Below, one piece after another: positions 43,164-54,827 of a stretch of 64,000 nucleotides of DNA. This DNA comes from Hibiscus mutabilis. Taxonomy: Eukaryota; Streptophyta; Magnoliopsida; Malvales; Malvaceae. The DNA lies in NCBI GenBank assembly GCA_019671005.1, contig CM033719.1:21998750-22062749 (forward strand), in the 5' to 3' direction. Made by a program: the position numbers and the translations under genes. How positions within the stretch are numbered: position 1 is the stretch's first letter; every line of letters begins with the position of its first letter. The notes below the pieces were generated by a model, which was given only the letters and a program-made list of their open reading frames with translations, did not search any database and was not told the DNA's origin.

Positions 43164-43992
43164 CTATTAGACATATTTTGATTTTGATATAATTAATTTG
43201 TTTTAAGGATAAAATTGTAAAAAATTATAAATCATTGAAATCACTTTAAATTTCTCAATAACCTTGTTTTAACTTGTAAAAATGATGTCTATAATATTTG
43301 ACTTAATACTTATATCGAATATGTTTAAAAGTCAAAAGATAGCCAACTTTTCATGTCTTTCAAGATGGTTTTGATACCTCTCCTTGGTGGTCTCGAAACC
43401 TTTCAAGTATTAAGGTTTTGGAATCAAAACCTTTTCAATGGTTTCGATACCATCTCAAGGGTTTTGAAACCATAAATGAGGTTTCGAGACCATGCTTTAT
43501 GGTTTGGAGATTTCTACCTCTGTAACGGTTATATTTATAAATCCCCACCGAAAGGTCTCAAAATCACTAAATGGATTCAATACCTTTGTGCATGTGAGCA
43601 TTAAATGTTCTATTTTAATGGCTTTCAACATCTACAAACTCCCTCTAAAGCCCTACAACAGTTAGAAAATGAAGTGGGCATATTAAAGGGACCTCCAAAC
43701 AATTTTGAAGCTTCGAGAAAGTCAATCTAAACTTCCAAGTGATTAAAATCCAATTCATCCATTTGTAATTCATTTACTAGTGTTCTTGGGTGGGTGGGTG
43801 TGTGAGCTTAAACTTAGCAAACATATTCTTTGTAAGGATTTTCTAACTTTACTTCTTTGTATTTATCTTTGGGAAATGATTCACAAGATTTTGGAGTATA
43901 ATCTTGGTGAGCTTTTGTAACATTAGTCATTGTCCTAAAAGAAAGACAAATTTGTGAATTTGTAAAATCCTTAGTGTGGTAACTAAGGTAGT
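43164..43992 (+). repeat. Copia-like LTR, left part (interrupted by the minus-strand copia)
   Basis: Begins TATTAGACATATTTTG (expected TGTTAG) after a purine tract. It has the same architecture as the TR-GAG LTRs: a box cluster (GGTTTCGATACC, GGTTTTGAAACC, 43365-43510), then GTGAGCTTAAACTTAGCAAAC and TTTGTAAGGATTTTC blocks. It continues at 62631 after the inserted copia. Confidence 0.6.
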
Positions 43993-44335
43993 TGTTATCA
44001 TTATCGCAACGATAATGATGAACAAACAAACGATCACAAAATAGAAAAGAAAAATAAATCTAATAATTTACGTGGAAAACCCAAAAAGGAAAAACCACGG
44101 GCAGAGGAGGATAAACTTTCACTATGAAGAAAAAGAAATTACAATTGAATGAATAAACCCTTAACCCCTTGTATCTATTTATAGGGATAAAAGACTTGTT
44201 TCTAAAGGAAACCTGTATAGAAAGAAATTCTACTCAAACTGGGTTTCCTACTCTTCAACACATATCCAAGAGAGAAGTAAAGTTCCACAAGGATTTGAAC
44301 AACCCAAACTAGAATTTGGGTCACAACTCTAACAA
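43993..44335 (-). repeat. 3' LTR of copia D
   Basis: TGTTATCATTATCGC...CACAACTCTAACA. Matches 62307-62630 throughout apart from small indels. Confidence 0.88.
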
Positions 44336-44352
44336 TCTCCACCTTGGCACAA
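44336..44352 (-). promoter_or_regulatory. Polypurine tract of copia D
   Basis: Minus strand GTGCCAAGGTGGAGAT directly before the LTR start TGTTAG, the standard plant copia form. Confidence 0.8.
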
Positions 44353-45030
44353 ATTCTTGTCCAACAAGAGCTCCACCTTTTCCCCAAAACACATTCAAAA
44401 GGGCAATCATCAACAATGAACATCAACCAAGTCTAAGCAATGCTCAAACTTTATTGTAGTAAAGCACTTGGTCATCATATCCGCAGGATTGTTATGAGTG
44501 CTTATCTTGTTTACAACAATATCACCTTGGGAAATAATATCATGAACAAAGTGATATCGTATATCAATGTGCATTGTCTCAAATGAAACATCTGATCCTT
44601 TGTGAGAAAGATAGCGATTTAACTATCACAAAACAACATACCGATCTGAAGGTTTTTGCAAAGTTTACCATATAGTCCCTTTAACCAAATCGCTTCCTTG
44701 CAAGCTTTAGTAATCGCCATGCACTCAGCTTTAGTGGTTGATAAAGCAACCATGTGTTGTAAGGTAGCTTTCCATCTAATGGCACAACCTTTAATAGTGA
44801 AGACATAGCATTAAAGATCTTCTTCTATCTAGGTCTCCAGCAAAATCAGAATCGATGTACCCAATGACTCTATCTTTATTTCTTCCAAACTATATGCAAA
44901 CATCACTAGTGCCTCGTAGGTATCTGAAAATCTATTGAACAATCCTCCAATATTCATTTCCAAGATCTTCCATGTATCTGCTCACTAAACTAATAGCGTA
45001 TGCTAAATTTGGGCGTGTAAAAACCATAGC
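44353..45030 (-). pseudogene. Copia D RNase H and RT end
   Basis: The minus strand from 45030 downward gives YAMVFTRPNLAYAISLVSRY, then IWFGRNKDRVIGYIDSDFAG (the RNase H start with its catalytic Asp) and scattered later RNase H text. Frameshifts and stops are frequent toward the LTR. Confidence 0.75.
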
Positions 45031-45035
45031 GTACA

Positions 45036-47850
45036 TATAACACCCTAAACCTGGATGTCACATTTGGGCCTTAAGCCTAACCCGCTATCATAAAATTTCT
45101 TAACTTGGTTTAGCCCAAACAAAATATTTTCTGAAAACATTTAAATTCAACGATTGAAATTATAGATAAAAGATTAAATCGTTACAAAGGAGCTCTAATT
45201 TAATTTAAAATATTTAAACATTTGACTTGATTAATAAAATTCAAAAATAAAAGTTACAGACTTGACCACGTAAGGTCCTATGAATACACAACCCACAAAA
45301 TATAGGTGACGTACTTTGGCAACCACCGCTTGTTAGAATCTTGTACTAATAGTATTTTTTGTTCCCGCGATCCAACGATCAACCTACGCACGGAAACAAT
45401 GATTCTGAACGCAGAGCTTACAAAGCTCATTGGTATACATCTACTCTATTATACTTCATGCTAATCATAAACATGCAAGCTAGTACGGGCAATAAAGAGA
45501 GATAAATAAACATGTGGCGCTACCACTAGTCACCTAAAAACATGCTCTTGTCATGTAAATTATCAAACATGGCACACAAGGCCCAACCATACTAGGGATC
45601 TCACCAGATTGTACGAGCAAAACACACAAAGTCATACCACAAACCTGGAATGAGGTTTGGTGTCACATAGCCTATGGAATGTACACTCTGAGTTAGGCCC
45701 AGTGTCACATAACCTCTGGAACATACACTCTCTCTAGGTGAGGCCCAGTGTCACACAGCCTCGGGAATGTACACCCATACTCGGCATCTCTCCTCGAATA
45801 TCTTCGAATGAGGCTCAGTGTCCGACAACATCAAGAATGTACATTCAACATCTCTAACCATGGTGTTGCAACACACTTTTTGGGTATCTGGATCCCAACA
45901 ATCATAGGTGACTCAACCAACCAAGTGTTCGAAACGCACACATCATTGACATGATTACCATACGTTACATAACATAACTTGATCCACCAATGATCTCTTA
46001 TGGTTGTTATTACCATAAGTCACCCAATTAAGTTTACCAACTTGTTAATACATTATGGAAGTGTATATTAATCATCTTCATTAATTTTATCCATTAATCC
46101 GTATTATCTCATTAATATTCTACGTTAATTTCCATATTTTTATTAGCATAATAGATTATTCTATTCAGTGGGTACTGGTACTTGAACACGAGTATCGATA
46201 CGGTACCCTTGGGTATCAGTACTCACATGCGTACTGATACTAATATAGCTTACTAGAAATCTTTAATTTCCACAAGTACTGGTACGGGTTAACCCGTACC
46301 GATACGACCCCTAATCGCGTATCGGTACGGTTAAATCTCGTACCAATACCCTGCTCATGGGTTCATACCATTTCCTTATATTATGATTTTACAATGCTTT
46401 ACTCGATCTCTAAAGCTTATGAAAGTCATCAAGGTTTGTTTACTAACTCATTTAGTTAGTTAATATTAATTACCAGCTTCATAATCATTTAATCGAGTAT
46501 TTATCCCTTAAGCATAATTCCCATCGAATCACGTTAATTTATTTGAACAAACATATAGGCATCATAATTATCAATCAATCAAACAGTCATTAAGTAATTA
46601 TACAAGCATCTCAAACGACCCTACACAGTCTCTAAAGCCTCCACGAGTCTCATCATATTTACAACATCATCATGCCTCACACATATATCAAGTCTCATGA
46701 TAGCGGTATCATAATATGCTTATTTATCATCTACCTATTTTGCAAACACTAACAAGCAAGGCAATCACATTTATGATGCTCATGAAGTAATAGGAGTTTG
46801 AGGTGTACTAACCTTAAGCCAAAGCTATAAATCCTCATAGAAGCTTCTTGATTACTCTACTTGATATGATATATGGTCTCGAATAATCCTCATAAAGAAA
46901 CAAATACAAAAATACATTAATTTACTATATCCCCTAATTAAAATACATGGTCAAATGTGTAAAATAGCTTACCAAATTCAAATTTGGTGAAATAGACTGT
47001 GCAATGGACTCACAACACCGAGAAACCCTTGGGTAGGGAACCTAAAAAAAGTCAACACTCGGTCAACGTTAAAGTCAACTCCCCTGGTCAAAGTCAACGG
47101 TCAACCCAGCTGGTCAACAGTCTAGGCGATCCAGTACGACGTAGGTGTACATAACCTACGGTGCACCCGCGGGCAGTGATCTAGTGCGCGTATGTGTAGA
47201 GGAGCATGGCGCACTCTAGCTGCTGGACAAGGCCCACTCATAGGCTCTAGAGAGTGCGACAACTTTCGGTGGCTGGAAGGTGGCGACAAGTTCCAGTCTG
47301 GTATATTTTTGGTTGGGGAATCCGATGGTGACCTCCGTTTTTTTAATTTGAACACTCGAACATGGCTAACTCTCAAAACCCGAATCTTCTTTTTCTTTAC
47401 CCCCTCTAACGACAACTCTGACGGTGATTCCAAGACCATCGACTAATTCATCTCAATGAGATGAAGGCGATGATGTATGAGGTGTCATAAATGGATGACC
47501 GAATTCTGGTAGATCGGAGTCAAAACTCCTCACCCTCACTTTTCTCCCACTTTTCTCTCTCTCCAACAAAATACCCTATCTTTCTTTTTCCCCTTTTCTC
47601 CTTCCTTGCACTATTTAAAATTTAAACCCTCTTATCTTCAAATAAAATGGATAAAATAAATAAATAAATACCTTCCTCCAAAATTTCACTTTAAACTCAA
47701 ACTTTAAATCCATATTCAATTAAATCCAAGAATCTATTTACACGAGCTTCCAATTTTCATTATCCCCCCTTAAACATTAAATCTTAAAATATTTAATTCC
47801 AGATCTACGATCCACGATCCAAATTACTAACCCAAAATTGGGCCGTTATA
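45036..47850 (-). mobile_element. Solo Ty3 LTR inserted in copia D reverse transcriptase
   Basis: 2,815 bp bounded by TATAACACCC and GGGCCGTTATA, i.e. TG...CA ends changed by transitions (expected TGTAACACCC and GTTACA). Target GTACA (45031-45035) against ATACA (47851-47855). The copia RT text resumes in frame on either side, so the ends are secure. It contains tandem blocks of AGGCCCAGTGTCACA (45640-45840) and a cluster of GTATCGATACGG-type boxes (46180-46350). No internal region is left. Frames inside are incidental. Confidence 0.85.
45645..45850. repeat. Tandem GAGGCCCAGTGTCACA blocks in the solo LTR
   Basis: Four imperfect units of about 55-60 bp: GAGGTTTGGTGTCACATAGC, GTTAGGCCCAGTGTCACATA, GTGAGGCCCAGTGTCACACA and GAGGCTCAGTGTCCGACAAC, each followed by GGAATGTACA or AAGAATGTACA. 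Confidence 0.75.
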
Positions 47851-47855
47851 ATACA

Positions 47856-49077
47856 TAAGAGATCCCATTGCACTTGAATATGGAACTCGTTACATGTACT
47901 CAATATCTTCATCTGATTTTGGAGATAAGTTTGATGAAAGTCTGAAGTGGGCCGCCAGGGGAGTGCTAACTGGCGTAGCATTCTTCATATTAAACATGCA
48001 AAGAACTTTATCAATGTACCCCTTTTGATTTAGGTACAACTTACATGATTTTAGGTCTTTCTTGATCTACATTTTGAGTATCTTCTTTGCTGGTCCCAAA
48101 TCTTTCATCTCAAATTCTTGATTAAGCTGAGTCTTGACCTGTCTTATCTCTTCTTTATTCTTAGCTATTGTCAACATGTCATCAACATAAAGAAGTAGAT
48201 ATATAGGAGACCCATCACTACTCGTTTTAAAGTAAACACAACTATCAAAATTACTTCACTTGAAATTATGAGTAGTCATAAAGGAATCAAACCTCTTGTG
48301 CCATTGTCTAGGGGATTGTTTCAGGCTGTACAAAGATTTCTTCAACAAGCAAACATGATCATTTTTTCCTGAGACCACAAAACTTTCTGGTTGTTGCATG
48401 TAGATGTCATCCTCAAGTGCTCCATGTAAGAATGCAGTTTTTACATCTAACTGCTCAACTCGAGATCGTACATGGCTACTATACCAACTAAGGCTGAATC
48501 GAACTATGCTTCACTACTGGAGAAAATACATCTATAGAGTCTATGCTCGGAATTTGATTGTAGCCTTTTGCAACCAACCTTGCTTTATATCTGGGTTTTT
48601 CAACTTCTGAGATCATCTCTTTCTTCTTGAAAACAGATTTGCAACGAATTACATTCTTATCCATTGGGAGATTAACAAGGTTCCGGGTAACATTCTTGTG
48701 AAGCGATTCCATCCCCTCTTGCATGGAAATCAACCAATTTCTTTCATCTTTACAGCTAACCCCCTTAGAGTAAGACGAAGGCTTTTGATTTGCATCAATA
48801 TCTTTAGTAACACTCAAAGCATACGTAACTAGATAAGCCTCGGTGTACCTTTGAGGTCGTTTAATTTCTCTTCTTAGACTATTTTTGGTGATGGAATATT
48901 CTAGTAAGGGAGGAGCTGTATTTTTTGTTTATGTAGTAACCTTAGGGGGTCATCCCATCTTTGGATGTCGTATTAATATGAAGCTTCACTTTCTTGGATA
49001 GTGTGGCTGAATTCCATTATTTTTTATTGGTGGGATCATTAAGGTATGGATCACGTAACATGACAGCTTCATCAAAG
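47856..49077 (-). pseudogene. Copia D reverse transcriptase and integrase C-terminus
   Basis: Read right to left. VFDEAVMLRDP at about 49075-49040 is the end of the integrase region. From 48817 comes the RT: ERNWLISMQEGMESLHKN, then KPRYKARLVAKGYNQ. The catalytic box LLLYVDDML is at about 48205-48170, then EFEMKDLGPAKKILKM and LNQKGYIDKVLCMF, ending with a YSSAMGSL-type segment at 47890-47856. The catalytic Asp pair is intact, but several stops (for example after HSSIQP near 48488) make it non-functional. Confidence 0.85.
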
Positions 49078-49082
49078 ACAAA

Positions 49083-51560
49083 TTTAACCCCCTAAACCCG
49101 ACCAAGAAGGAATAGCCGAATTTTGGAAGTCACCTTTGAAAACTTTGCCCTCAAGAAACCAATTTATTTAAAACAAATCATTTAACTTTCCTATAAAATA
49201 TACTTTATAAGTTCGCTAACATCCATTAAAATTATTAAATCTAAAAGTATAATAAAATATTCAGTTCAATAAAAAAACGTGCATACTGAAAATACCCTCA
49301 AAACCCAAATAGTCTCTAGTCCAAAATACATCTCAAACCTGATAAAAATATAATAAAATAATAATAAAAATATCTTAAAATCCATGAGTTCGTACTGATG
49401 TGGAAACAGAACTGAAACGCAAGAGGTCCTCCAAGTACCAGATCGCCTAGAGTCAAGAATCTGAAAGATAAACTATAAGGGAGTGAGCTATTAAGCCAGT
49501 GTATCTCTAAGTGCAACAATCACAAAACACAGTTTTACAAAAACAACACAAGATAAAAACATATCATTATCAAACACAATGTATAAGATGATACTAATAA
49601 ATAGTCACACTACCCAACTACTAACACCAATCACAGTAGTGGCAGAGCCAACCGGTCATAGTGGAGGTAGTTCCCCCTCACCCCTCACCATTTATTTCTC
49701 CAATCACAGTATGGTCAAACCACTTCTTCCTCCGTACAACCCATCCCATGCATGATAAAATAATGTTTATGAACACATTGTTAACACAGTTGTATCGTAC
49801 TAAAATACGAGGAACACAGCTCAAAAGTTCTGATAATCTCATAAAACGCAGTTCACAATATGCATAGCATCTCAAAACTCAGTGAAATCTCAACACAGAA
49901 AATAGTCATGCAAAGTTTGTAAAACATTTCACAGAATATAGCACAGACAGAGAACACACCTCTAGCGGCCAAAGCTCTAACATCGATGCTGACACCTCCC
50001 ACAGTCTGAACTAGGTCTAGCTAAGTTAGAACCTACGAAGTAGAGTTCTCAATTAAATTCATCCTCTAAGAAAAATATTACTATGCCACCTAACTGAAAC
50101 CATGCTAGAAACTCACGTGTATTTCTCCCAAAAGGTGCAGGGGCTGGCTGAACAGGAGGTGGTGGAAGAGGTGGTAAAACGTCATCCTCAGAATCGATGT
50201 CGTCTAAATCTCATTAGATCTCATACACAACTCCTTAAATTTGCAAAAATAGATTAAAATTGGCAAAACTATTAATTCAGGTTCGAATTAGGCGAAACAA
50301 TCAGCGAAAACATACTTAGGATGTCGAGAAAGGTCAAAAACAAGTTGGTTGAAAAAGTCAATGGTCAACGGTCAGCATTGACTTTGACCGGTCAAGTCAA
50401 CGCTGACGTCATCCCACATGTCAACGCTGACATCATCTCCCCTGGTCTAAGCTGACATCATCTTAGGTCACGGTTCGGGATACGGTTCATGGGTCGGGTC
50501 AAACCCGATTTAGTTTGGTTTGACCAGTTCACACAATTAACTTAAGCCCGGCCCACTGGTCTTGGAGCTCCACTCTTCACACACCCACACGGGCTTGGCA
50601 ACCCACAAACGTTAGGCTCAACCTAACACCTACCACAGCCCACTTCCTTGGCAGAATCAGCATAATGGCTTTAGGGTTATTCAACCCTTGTCGACAGCAG
50701 AACCATTGCACGGGCGAAAGCGGCGGCGGGTTCGACGATGGTGGCGCAGCACTGGCAGCCCTAACCAGAGACCAAGAAGATCACTCCGACCCACAAATCA
50801 ACCTCAAAATAAAAATGTACAAACGACCCACCAACGAATGAAAGGATCTTAGACTCAAGATCTTACCCAACTCGATCGGCAACGGAGACTAACGACAGCG
50901 TCTACGGCGGAAACTTCGAAAATAGTGGCGGCGCAACACCAGCGGTGCGGTTCAACGACGGTGACCCAAACCATTCGAAACTTTCAACTAACACCTCTAA
51001 CAACCCGTTAACCCCCCATACATCGACCAACTCGAACAAACTAAGAAAAAACACAACCCACACTTGAGCATTCCCACTCGCAGACGTAAGAGCGATCGAC
51101 GACAGAGCTTGCAGCAGCACGAGGGAACAAAGGATTTTTGGTTCAAAAACTAGCAAACGGCAGGTAACGACACAAGCTGTAGCACAAGCGAGTTCGCAAG
51201 ACGTGCGGCGAGGCGCAGCATCGACCACGGCGGCGGTAACGCCTTCAACGAAGGTTCGCCAGAGACAGAACAGGAAGGGGAAGGGTTGCGGAAGAATTTC
51301 GAGAGGGAGAGAGTATGGGTTGGGGCTGGCAGGGAGAAGAATGAAGAATGGCATTTAAGGTTAAGCAACGGGTTTAAATTCTCTTTAAGAAAATTGGTTA
51401 AATTGCAGGGGAGGTTCCATACAATTAGCCCGCCCTTCTCTCATGGCCCCAAATTAAACAATTAGGGTTTTAGATTCTTAATTCCTAAATTTTAGGGTTT
51501 TGAATTTGGGAAATTGAAAATTAGGGTTAGGGTTTTAAAATAATTTTAATTTTTTAGGGT
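49083..51560 (-). repeat. 3' LTR of chromovirus E
   Basis: 2,478 bp. Its plus-strand left end reads TTTAACCCCC instead of TGTAACCCC. About 60 bp present in the other LTR near 58755-58815 is missing here, between two copies of CCCCAAA. The seven terminal bases at its right end (TGTTACA) are also missing. Open frames inside the LTR are not genes. Confidence 0.85.
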
Positions 51561-51569
51561 TCCCTACTG

Positions 51570-51730
51570 AGCTTTGATGACGGCTATGGGCTCCCACGTA
51601 GCCTCATCGTAACTGTGGTTGCTCCATAACACTTTGACCATCTTAATGGTATTCCTCATGAGAACTTTCTTACCTTGCTCTAGAATCTTAGCTGGTTCTT
51701 CCTCAAAACTCACGTCTGGTCGGATCTCAA
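51570..51730 (-). pseudogene. Chromodomain of chromovirus E
   Basis: Minus strand DVSFEEEPAKILEQGKKVL then MRNTIKMVKVLWSNHSYDEA and TWEPIAVIKAQ, with the aromatic/ATWE pattern of the C-terminal chromodomain in the Tekay clade. These domains bind modified histone tails and steer integration. The frame ends in TAG immediately before the LTR. Confidence 0.75.
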
Positions 51731-52900
51731 TCTCCTCACTTGAGAAACATCATGAATGCAGTGCAGCTCAGGAGTAACTCAAACTGATAGGCAACTGGTC
51801 CCACTCGACGAACAATCCGGTACGACCCAATAAAATGATGACTCAGCTTGCCCTTCCGACCAAATCTAAGCACCTTCTGCCATGAAGATACTTTCAAGAA
51901 AACCTCATCCCCCACCGCACACTCAATATCTTGACGTTTTAGATCGGCGTAAGATTTATGTTTGTCAAAAGCAGTCTTAAGTATATCCGGATCAACCTGA
52001 CAGTCTTCTTAGATTCACAAGTAATATTCGAACCCAATAATCTGTGTTCATTCAACTCTGTCCAACCGATGGGAGTACGACACTTACGCCCGTACAGAGC
52101 CTCGTAAGGTGCCATCTGAATACTCGCTTGGTAGCCGTTATTATATGCAAACTCTGCTAGTGGTAGAAAGTCCTCCCAACTACCACGATAATCAATCACA
52201 CAACCCCTCAACATATCCTATAAAATCTGAATAACACGTTCGGATTGACCATCAGTCTGCGGATGATACGAAGTACTAAAGTTTAGCCGTCTACCCAGAG
52301 CAGTATAAAGAGACTTCCAAATTTTGCTGTAAACCTTGGATCCCGGTCAGAAATAATAGACACAGGCACCCCATGCAATCTCACTACTTTTGCGATATAC
52401 AATCGAGCTAACTTACTGAGAGGGTAGTCCACTCGAACAAGAATAAATTGTGCAGATTTGGTGAGACGATCTACAATAACCCAAAGAGAGTCATTATTCG
52501 ACGAAGTCAAAGGAAGACCACTAACGAAATCCATAGCCACGCTCTCCCACTTCCACTGAGGAATCTTAATATGCTGTTACAAACCAGATGGATGCTGATG
52601 TTCCACCTTCATCTTCTGACAAGTCAAACACTTTGACACAAAATCCACAACATCTCTCTTGAGACCCTTCCACCAATACCGCTCTCAGAGATTCTTATAC
52701 ATCTTGTCCCCACTAGAATGCATAAAATAGGGACTATCATGGGCTTCTCGAAGAATAACCTATTTCAGTCCAAAATTCCTCGATAAACAGTATCGACCTC
52801 AAAAACAAAGAACTCCGTCCTGATCAAAGGAGAAATCCCTAGATGTACCCTCATTTACCTCTCTCACCCGATGCATCAAGAACACATCATTAGGCTACTC
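51731..52900 (-). pseudogene. Integrase of chromovirus E
   Basis: Read right to left. The core has MDFVSGLPLTSSNNDSLWVI (first Asp) and GVPVSIISDRDPRF (second Asp), then the HPQTDGQSERV segment near 52240 with the conserved Glu. About seven codons later a stop lies where Glu is expected (TAG, near 52220), then MLRGCVIDYRGSWEDFLPLA and APYEALYGRKCRTPIGW. A frameshift separates the core from the catalytic Glu block. The catalytic triad residues are all present, but the chain is broken. Confidence 0.85.
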
Positions 52901-53011
52901 TGCCCGAATCTCAAATACCAGCGTAAGAATAACCCGAAGTTCAACCAATAGACTACCATCCTCATACAGACTTATACGGGCAAAAAGAGCTCTCAGATCA
53001 GAGATAATATG

Positions 53012-53698
53012 CTAACTCAAAGCGTCTGCTACCACATTAGCTTTACCCGGATGATACTTAATCTCGCAATCATAGTTCTTTAGGAGTTTTAGCCAATGAT
53101 GCTGCCTCAAATTAAGTTCTTTCTGAGTAAGCAGGTATTTCAGACTCTTATGGTCGGTGAAGATATAACACTTCTCTCCGTAGATATAGTGTCTCCAAAT
53201 TTTGAGAGCAAAAACCACCACAGCTAACTCTAGGTCATGAGTAGGGTAGTTACCCTTATGCGCTCTCAGCTGTCGTGACGCATAAGCCACTACCTTACCA
53301 TCTTGCATAAGCACACAACCCAGTCCAATGTGAGGAGCGTCACTGTACACGGTGTAAGGTTTCCCAGACTCAGGTTGGATCAAAACCGGTGCCCCAGTCA
53401 ACACTGATTTCAATTTCTTAAAACTAGTTTGTTGGGCCTCAGTCCATACGAAAGGAGCATTCTTTCGTAAAAGCTTAGTCAACAGAGCTGCAATGATCGA
53501 AAAACCCTCCACAAACCTCCGATAATAACCAACCAAGCCCAAGAAACTACGAATCTCATGGACATTCTTGGGCTGCTTCCAGCCCATAATAGCTTCAACC
53601 TTCCTCGGATCTACCTTAATACCATCTGCAGAGATTATGTGCCCCAAAAACATCACCTCTTTGAGCCAAAACTCACATTTCCTGAATTTCGCATACAA
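53012..53698 (-). pseudogene. RNase H and RT thumb of chromovirus E
   Basis: Frame of 228 residues, read right to left: CEFWLKEVMFLGHIIS (RT end), VEAIMGWKQPKNVHEIRSFL, LGLVGYYRRFV, then RNase H with YTVYSDAPHIGLGCVL (Asp), HDLELAVVVFALKIWRHY (Glu) and CYIFTDHKSLKYLL (Asp), ending HPGKANVVADALS. All catalytic acids are visible. It is separated by a frame change from the RT core upstream. Confidence 0.9.
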
Positions 53699-54454
53699 CT
53701 ATTTCTCTCTCGGAGTTTCAACACAAGTCTAAGATGTTCTTCATGCTCTGCCTCAGACTTGGAATAAACCAAGATGTCATCAATAAACACCACCACAAAC
53801 TGGTCTAAGTAGGGTTGAAACACCCTATTCATCATGTCTATAAATGCAGCTGGAGTATTAGTCAATCCGAAAGGCATCAAGAGAAATTCATAATGACCGT
53901 AACGTGTCCGAAAAGCCGTCTTAAAGACATTAGAATCCTTAACCTTGAGTTGGTAGTAACCAGATCTTATGTCTTTCTTAAAGAAAACCTTGGCACCCCA
54001 AAATTGATAAAAAAAGATCATCAATACAAGGGAGAGGGTACTTGTTCTTTATTATCAACTTGTTCAGCTTACGGTAGTCAATGCACAAACGAAGCATCCC
54101 ATCCTTCTTTTTGACAAAAAGAATTGGAGTACCCCAGGGTGAAACACTAGGTCGGATGAAGCCCGTATCCAACAACTCTTGCAATTGAATCTTTAATTCC
54201 TTAAGCTCATTTGGTGCCATACGGTAAGGTTTCATTGACACAGGAGCTGTGCCAGGGCAAACCTCTATGCCAAATTCAATCTCATCTCGCTTAGGAGGTA
54301 TACCCGACAGTTCTTTTGGAAAAACATTCAGAAAATCTCTTACTACCCAAATCTTATCTATCCCTGAATCTGACTGTCTCGGATCCAAGATGTACGCCAG
54401 ATAGGCCACATAACCCTTATTGATCATCTTATCAGCTTTAAGGACCGATATCAC
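53640..54454 (-). pseudogene. Reverse transcriptase of chromovirus E
   Basis: Read right to left. The spacer ends VVRDFLNVFPKELSGIPP, then PYRMAPNELKELKIQLQELL, RPSVSPWGTPILFVKKKDG, LCIDYRKLNKLIIKNKYPLP, IRSGYYQLKV and FRTRYGHYEFLLMPFGLTN. The catalytic box VVVFIDDILVYS is at about 53785-53765. Breaks: one frameshift near 54010, where the text reads LFLSILGCQGFL in one frame and FWGAKVFFKKDI in the other, and one near 53700. The active-site Asp pair is intact. Confidence 0.9.
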
Positions 54455-54800
54455 ATTATATAAAAATCCCCTACTAGGATCACTTCACGGTTGTCAGATG
54501 TTTTTAAGAAAGCCCTCTTCTTTTCACAATCAAGCTTGACCCGATGGACAGACAACCAATCCATACCGAGGATTAAGTCGAACTCCTTGAACGGTAACTC
54601 TATTAGATTGGCAGGGAAAACTTCCCCTTGAATATCAAGAGGACAATTGCGGTAGATCTTATTAACATCCACTGGATTACCCACGGGACTCTGAACGGTC
54701 ATAGAAAAATTGGTCTTTTCCATCGAAATCTCTAAACCCCCAGTTACTACACTCGCCACATAAGAGTGCGTAGAACCAATATAAAGCAAAGTAAAGTATG
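54451..54800 (-). pseudogene. Aspartic protease of chromovirus E, catalytic Asp lost
   Basis: LLYIGSTHSYVASVV occupies the active-site position, where Ty3 proteases have a D-x-G-(S/A)-(T/S) motif. Here the Asp is replaced by Tyr. It is followed by ISMEKTNFSMTVQSPVGNP and LIELPFKEFDLILGMDWL, typical of the family. The enzyme would be inactive even if the frame were joined. Confidence 0.8.
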
Positions 54801-54827
54801 GAATAGAATGAATACAAAAGGTACCCG

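Noticed and set aside
50902..51354. 150-codon open frame on the minus strand
   Set aside because: Lies wholly inside the Ty3 LTR; the matching frame in the other LTR is broken and the composition is GC-rich repeat text, so it is not a gene.
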